Part shown: one piece after another, positions 62,833 through 64,000 of the stretch
How positions within the stretch are numbered: the stretch's first letter is position 1
Layout of the letters: each line of letters begins with the position of its first letter
Assembly (NCBI GenBank): GCA_938083195.1
Contig: CALKCK010000042.1
Coordinates: 1 to 64,000, forward strand
DNA: 64,000 bases
From: an uncultured Pirellulaceae bacterium
Lineage (GTDB): Bacteria > Planctomycetota > Planctomycetia > Pirellulales > Pirellulaceae
Direction: 5' to 3'
Made by a program: the position numbers and the translations under genes
The notes under the pieces: generated by a model
Told to the model about the DNA's origin: nothing
The model's database searches: none
Seen by the model: only the letters and a program-made list of their open reading frames with translations

Positions 62833-63690
62833 ATGGGTGCGATTATTCGTCAGATGTCACGACCCGAGCAACAACAGTTGCTCGACTGGGCCGCTCTTGA
62901 GGGCTGGAACCCCGGCATTAATGATGCTGACCTCTTCTGGAATCTCGACCCAGATGGATTTATGGCAATCGAAGTCGAAAATATATTAGCGGGCGGTGGA
63001 GCCGTCATTCGACATAATTCAATGTTCGGTTTTATGGGCCTGTTTATCGTTGATCCACAATTTAGGAGTCAACAACTCGGTTCACAACTCTGGGTTGCTC
63101 GAAAAGAAAAATTGCAATCGAGATTAAAACTGGGAGCAACAATTGGACTCGATGGCGTTACCGAAATGGTTCCTTTTTACGAGCGAGGGGGGTTTCGCCA
63201 GTTTACTAAACACCGCCGGTTCGAATTTAAACCAACCAATCTTAGACTTGATCAAGATGCAGGTCTGACCAATCTTTCCAAGATTGATTTCAGCGATATC
63301 GAAGCTCTGGACGAAGGCTGCTTTCCAGGCAATCGACAAGTATTTCTTAAGAACTGGATCGGACAAGACAACGCGATCGGACTCGGCTTGGTCGAAAAAG
63401 ATCGTCTACGCGGATACGGACTTATGCGGCCCTGTCTATCTGGCTGGAAAGTAGGTCCTCTGATCGCCGACCAGATTGAAAGTGCAAACCGCTTATGGTC
63501 CGGATTTGCCAAACATAGCCAGGGGAAATCGATATTCATCGACTCACCGGACAATAATCCAGCTGCGATTCGTCTTTGCGAGTCTTATTCAATGACAGAA
63601 GTTTTCGGGTGCCAGCGAATGTATCTCGGACAGCCTCCAGAATTGGACCACGCAAGAATTTTTGGCATTACCACGCTGGAAGTAGGTTAA
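62833..63690 (+). CDS. GNAT-family N-acetyltransferase with C-terminal extension
   Basis: About 285 residues, cytoplasmic. The N-terminal half is a GNAT fold: ALEGWNPGINDADLFWNLDPDGFMAIE, a FGFMGLFIVDPQFRSQQLGSQLW acetyl-CoA loop (R/Q-x-x-G-x-G/S region) and VPFYERGGF. The C-terminal 140 residues resemble the second GNAT-like domain of YitH/Acetyltransf_18-type proteins (RLRGYGLMRPC, KVGPLIADQIESANRLW). The acceptor is unknown. It follows the sulfatase by 55 bp and is the last gene of the plus-strand run, then a convergent carbonic anhydrase gene begins beyond a hairpin. Confidence 0.88.
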   Translation: MGAIIRQMSRPEQQQLLDWAALEGWNPGINDADLFWNLDPDGFMAIEVENILAGGGAVIRHNSMFGFMGLFIVDPQFRSQQLGSQLWVARKEKLQSRLKLGATIGLDGVTEMVPFYERGGFRQFTKHRRFEFKPTNLRLDQDAGLTNLSKIDFSDIEALDEGCFPGNRQVFLKNWIGQDNAIGLGLVEKDRLRGYGLMRPCLSGWKVGPLIADQIESANRLWSGFAKHSQGKSIFIDSPDNNPAAIRLCESYSMTEVFGCQRMYLGQPPELDHARIFGITTLEVG

Positions 63691-63741
63691 ACCAACTGCG
63701 TCTTGCAAACCGACCCGAAGTGGCCGCAATCGACATTTCCA

Positions 63742-63773
63742 CTCTCTAACACGAACCAGCGTTCGTTAGAGAG
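63742..63773. terminator. Bidirectional terminator-like hairpin
   Basis: CTCTCTAAC (63742-63750) pairs with GTTAGAGAG (63765-63773), with an inner GAAC/GTTC stem and a small bulge. It lies between the convergent GNAT and carbonic anhydrase genes. No strong T-run follows, but position and stability favour transcript end formation. Confidence 0.6.
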
Positions 63774-63801
63774 ACAAACCACCAGCGATCTCGCGACCGT
63801 T

Positions 63802-64000
63802 TTATTTTAAGAATCTCACTTTACCGGTGTGCATATCATAAACACCACCGACGATAGCGATTTGCCCTTCCGTTTCCATCGTCTTGAGAATCGGACTGTT
63901 TTTTCGGATGTATTCAATCGTGCACACAACGTTCTGCTCAGTGACCATGTCCATGTACACTTTGTTAGCGCTTGTCTTTTCGCCTGAATAATCTCCGAAG
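63802..64000 (-). CDS. Beta-class carbonic anhydrase, C-terminal fragment
   Basis: The window's right edge cuts this gene, leaving the last 66 codons. The minus-strand translation reads NKVYMDMVTEQNVVCTIEYI, then RKNSPILKTMETEGQIAIV and GGVYDMHTGKVRFLK before the stop. This order is typical of the C-terminus of beta-carbonic anhydrases (ENV-x-x-T-I, SP-I-L, G-x-I-x-I-x-G-x-x-Y-D-x-x-T-G-x-V). The zinc-binding Cys and His residues lie outside the window. The enzyme interconverts CO2 and bicarbonate. It converges on the GNAT gene. Confidence 0.88.
   Translation of the reverse strand, partial: FGDYSGEKTSANKVYMDMVTEQNVVCTIEYIRKNSPILKTMETEGQIAIVGGVYDMHTGKVRFLK

Overview
This window looks like the chromosome of a marine planctomycete (Pirellulales / Rhodopirellula-like, by gene content). 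The evidence is lineage-typical: three stand-alone sulfatases plus one sulfatase domain, sialate O-acetylesterase-like SGNH proteins, DUF1080 proteins, a PSD1 (DUF1549/DUF1553) + DUF1501 pair, a DUF1592-type + DUF1552 pair, Tat-exported TIM barrels, FG-GAP and WD40 secreted proteins and moderate GC. There are no rRNA, tRNA, CRISPR or insertion-sequence signals. Both ends cut genes: a sialate O-acetylesterase on the left and a beta-carbonic anhydrase on the right.

Layout. 1-9.9 kb: carbohydrate-modifying secreted enzymes (SASA fragment, sulfatase, TIM-barrel hydrolase, DUF1080 protein, SASA-GDPD fusion, DUF1853, second DUF1080-like protein). 9.9-16.5 kb: sugar-phosphate isomerase-like TIM barrel, HEPN protein, secreted TPR-like protein, then cytochrome P450 followed by a sulfatase. 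16.6-21.4 kb: a compact surface-protein island consisting of a rhombosortase, a VIT/VWA protein with a glycine-rich C-terminal sorting-like tail, a near-perfect sigma-54 promoter and a divergent sigma-54 activator. 21.6-34.2 kb: tail-anchored J-domain protein, FG-GAP protein, polytopic membrane protein, three-module sialidase-like protein, AsmA-like protein, SGNH esterase and WD40 protein. 34.2-39 kb: a minus-strand operon of DUF1592-type cytochrome, DUF1552 and a NagX-like DUF5009 acyltransferase. 39.5-47.9 kb: small Flp-pilin-like protein, two-domain methyltransferase, alpha/beta hydrolase, DUF6268-like porin, an H-NOX/Ser-Thr kinase fusion and a DUF455/ATP-grasp-like fusion. 48-63.7 kb: a plus-strand catabolic run of PSD1, DUF1501, PfkB kinase, GH43, a ~2,095-residue four-enzyme protein (GH26-like, GH3, sulfatase, GH30), a sulfatase and a GNAT acetyltransferase.

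How the genes work together. Most of the window fits capture and desulfation of algal or other marine glycans: exported sulfatases, glycoside hydrolases and esterases, then cytoplasmic GH43 and sugar kinase, with PSD1/DUF1501 and DUF1592/DUF1552 pairs alongside as is common in this phylum. The strongest candidates for undescribed biology are (i) the sigma-54 activator - VIT/VWA protein - rhombosortase island, read here as a dedicated enzyme/substrate sorting pair under its own activator; (ii) the H-NOX domain fused directly to a Hanks-type kinase; and (iii) the GH26-GH3-sulfatase-GH30 mega-enzyme. Intergenic spacers also carry many exact 11-20 bp tandem duplications, a recurrent pattern no gene explains.
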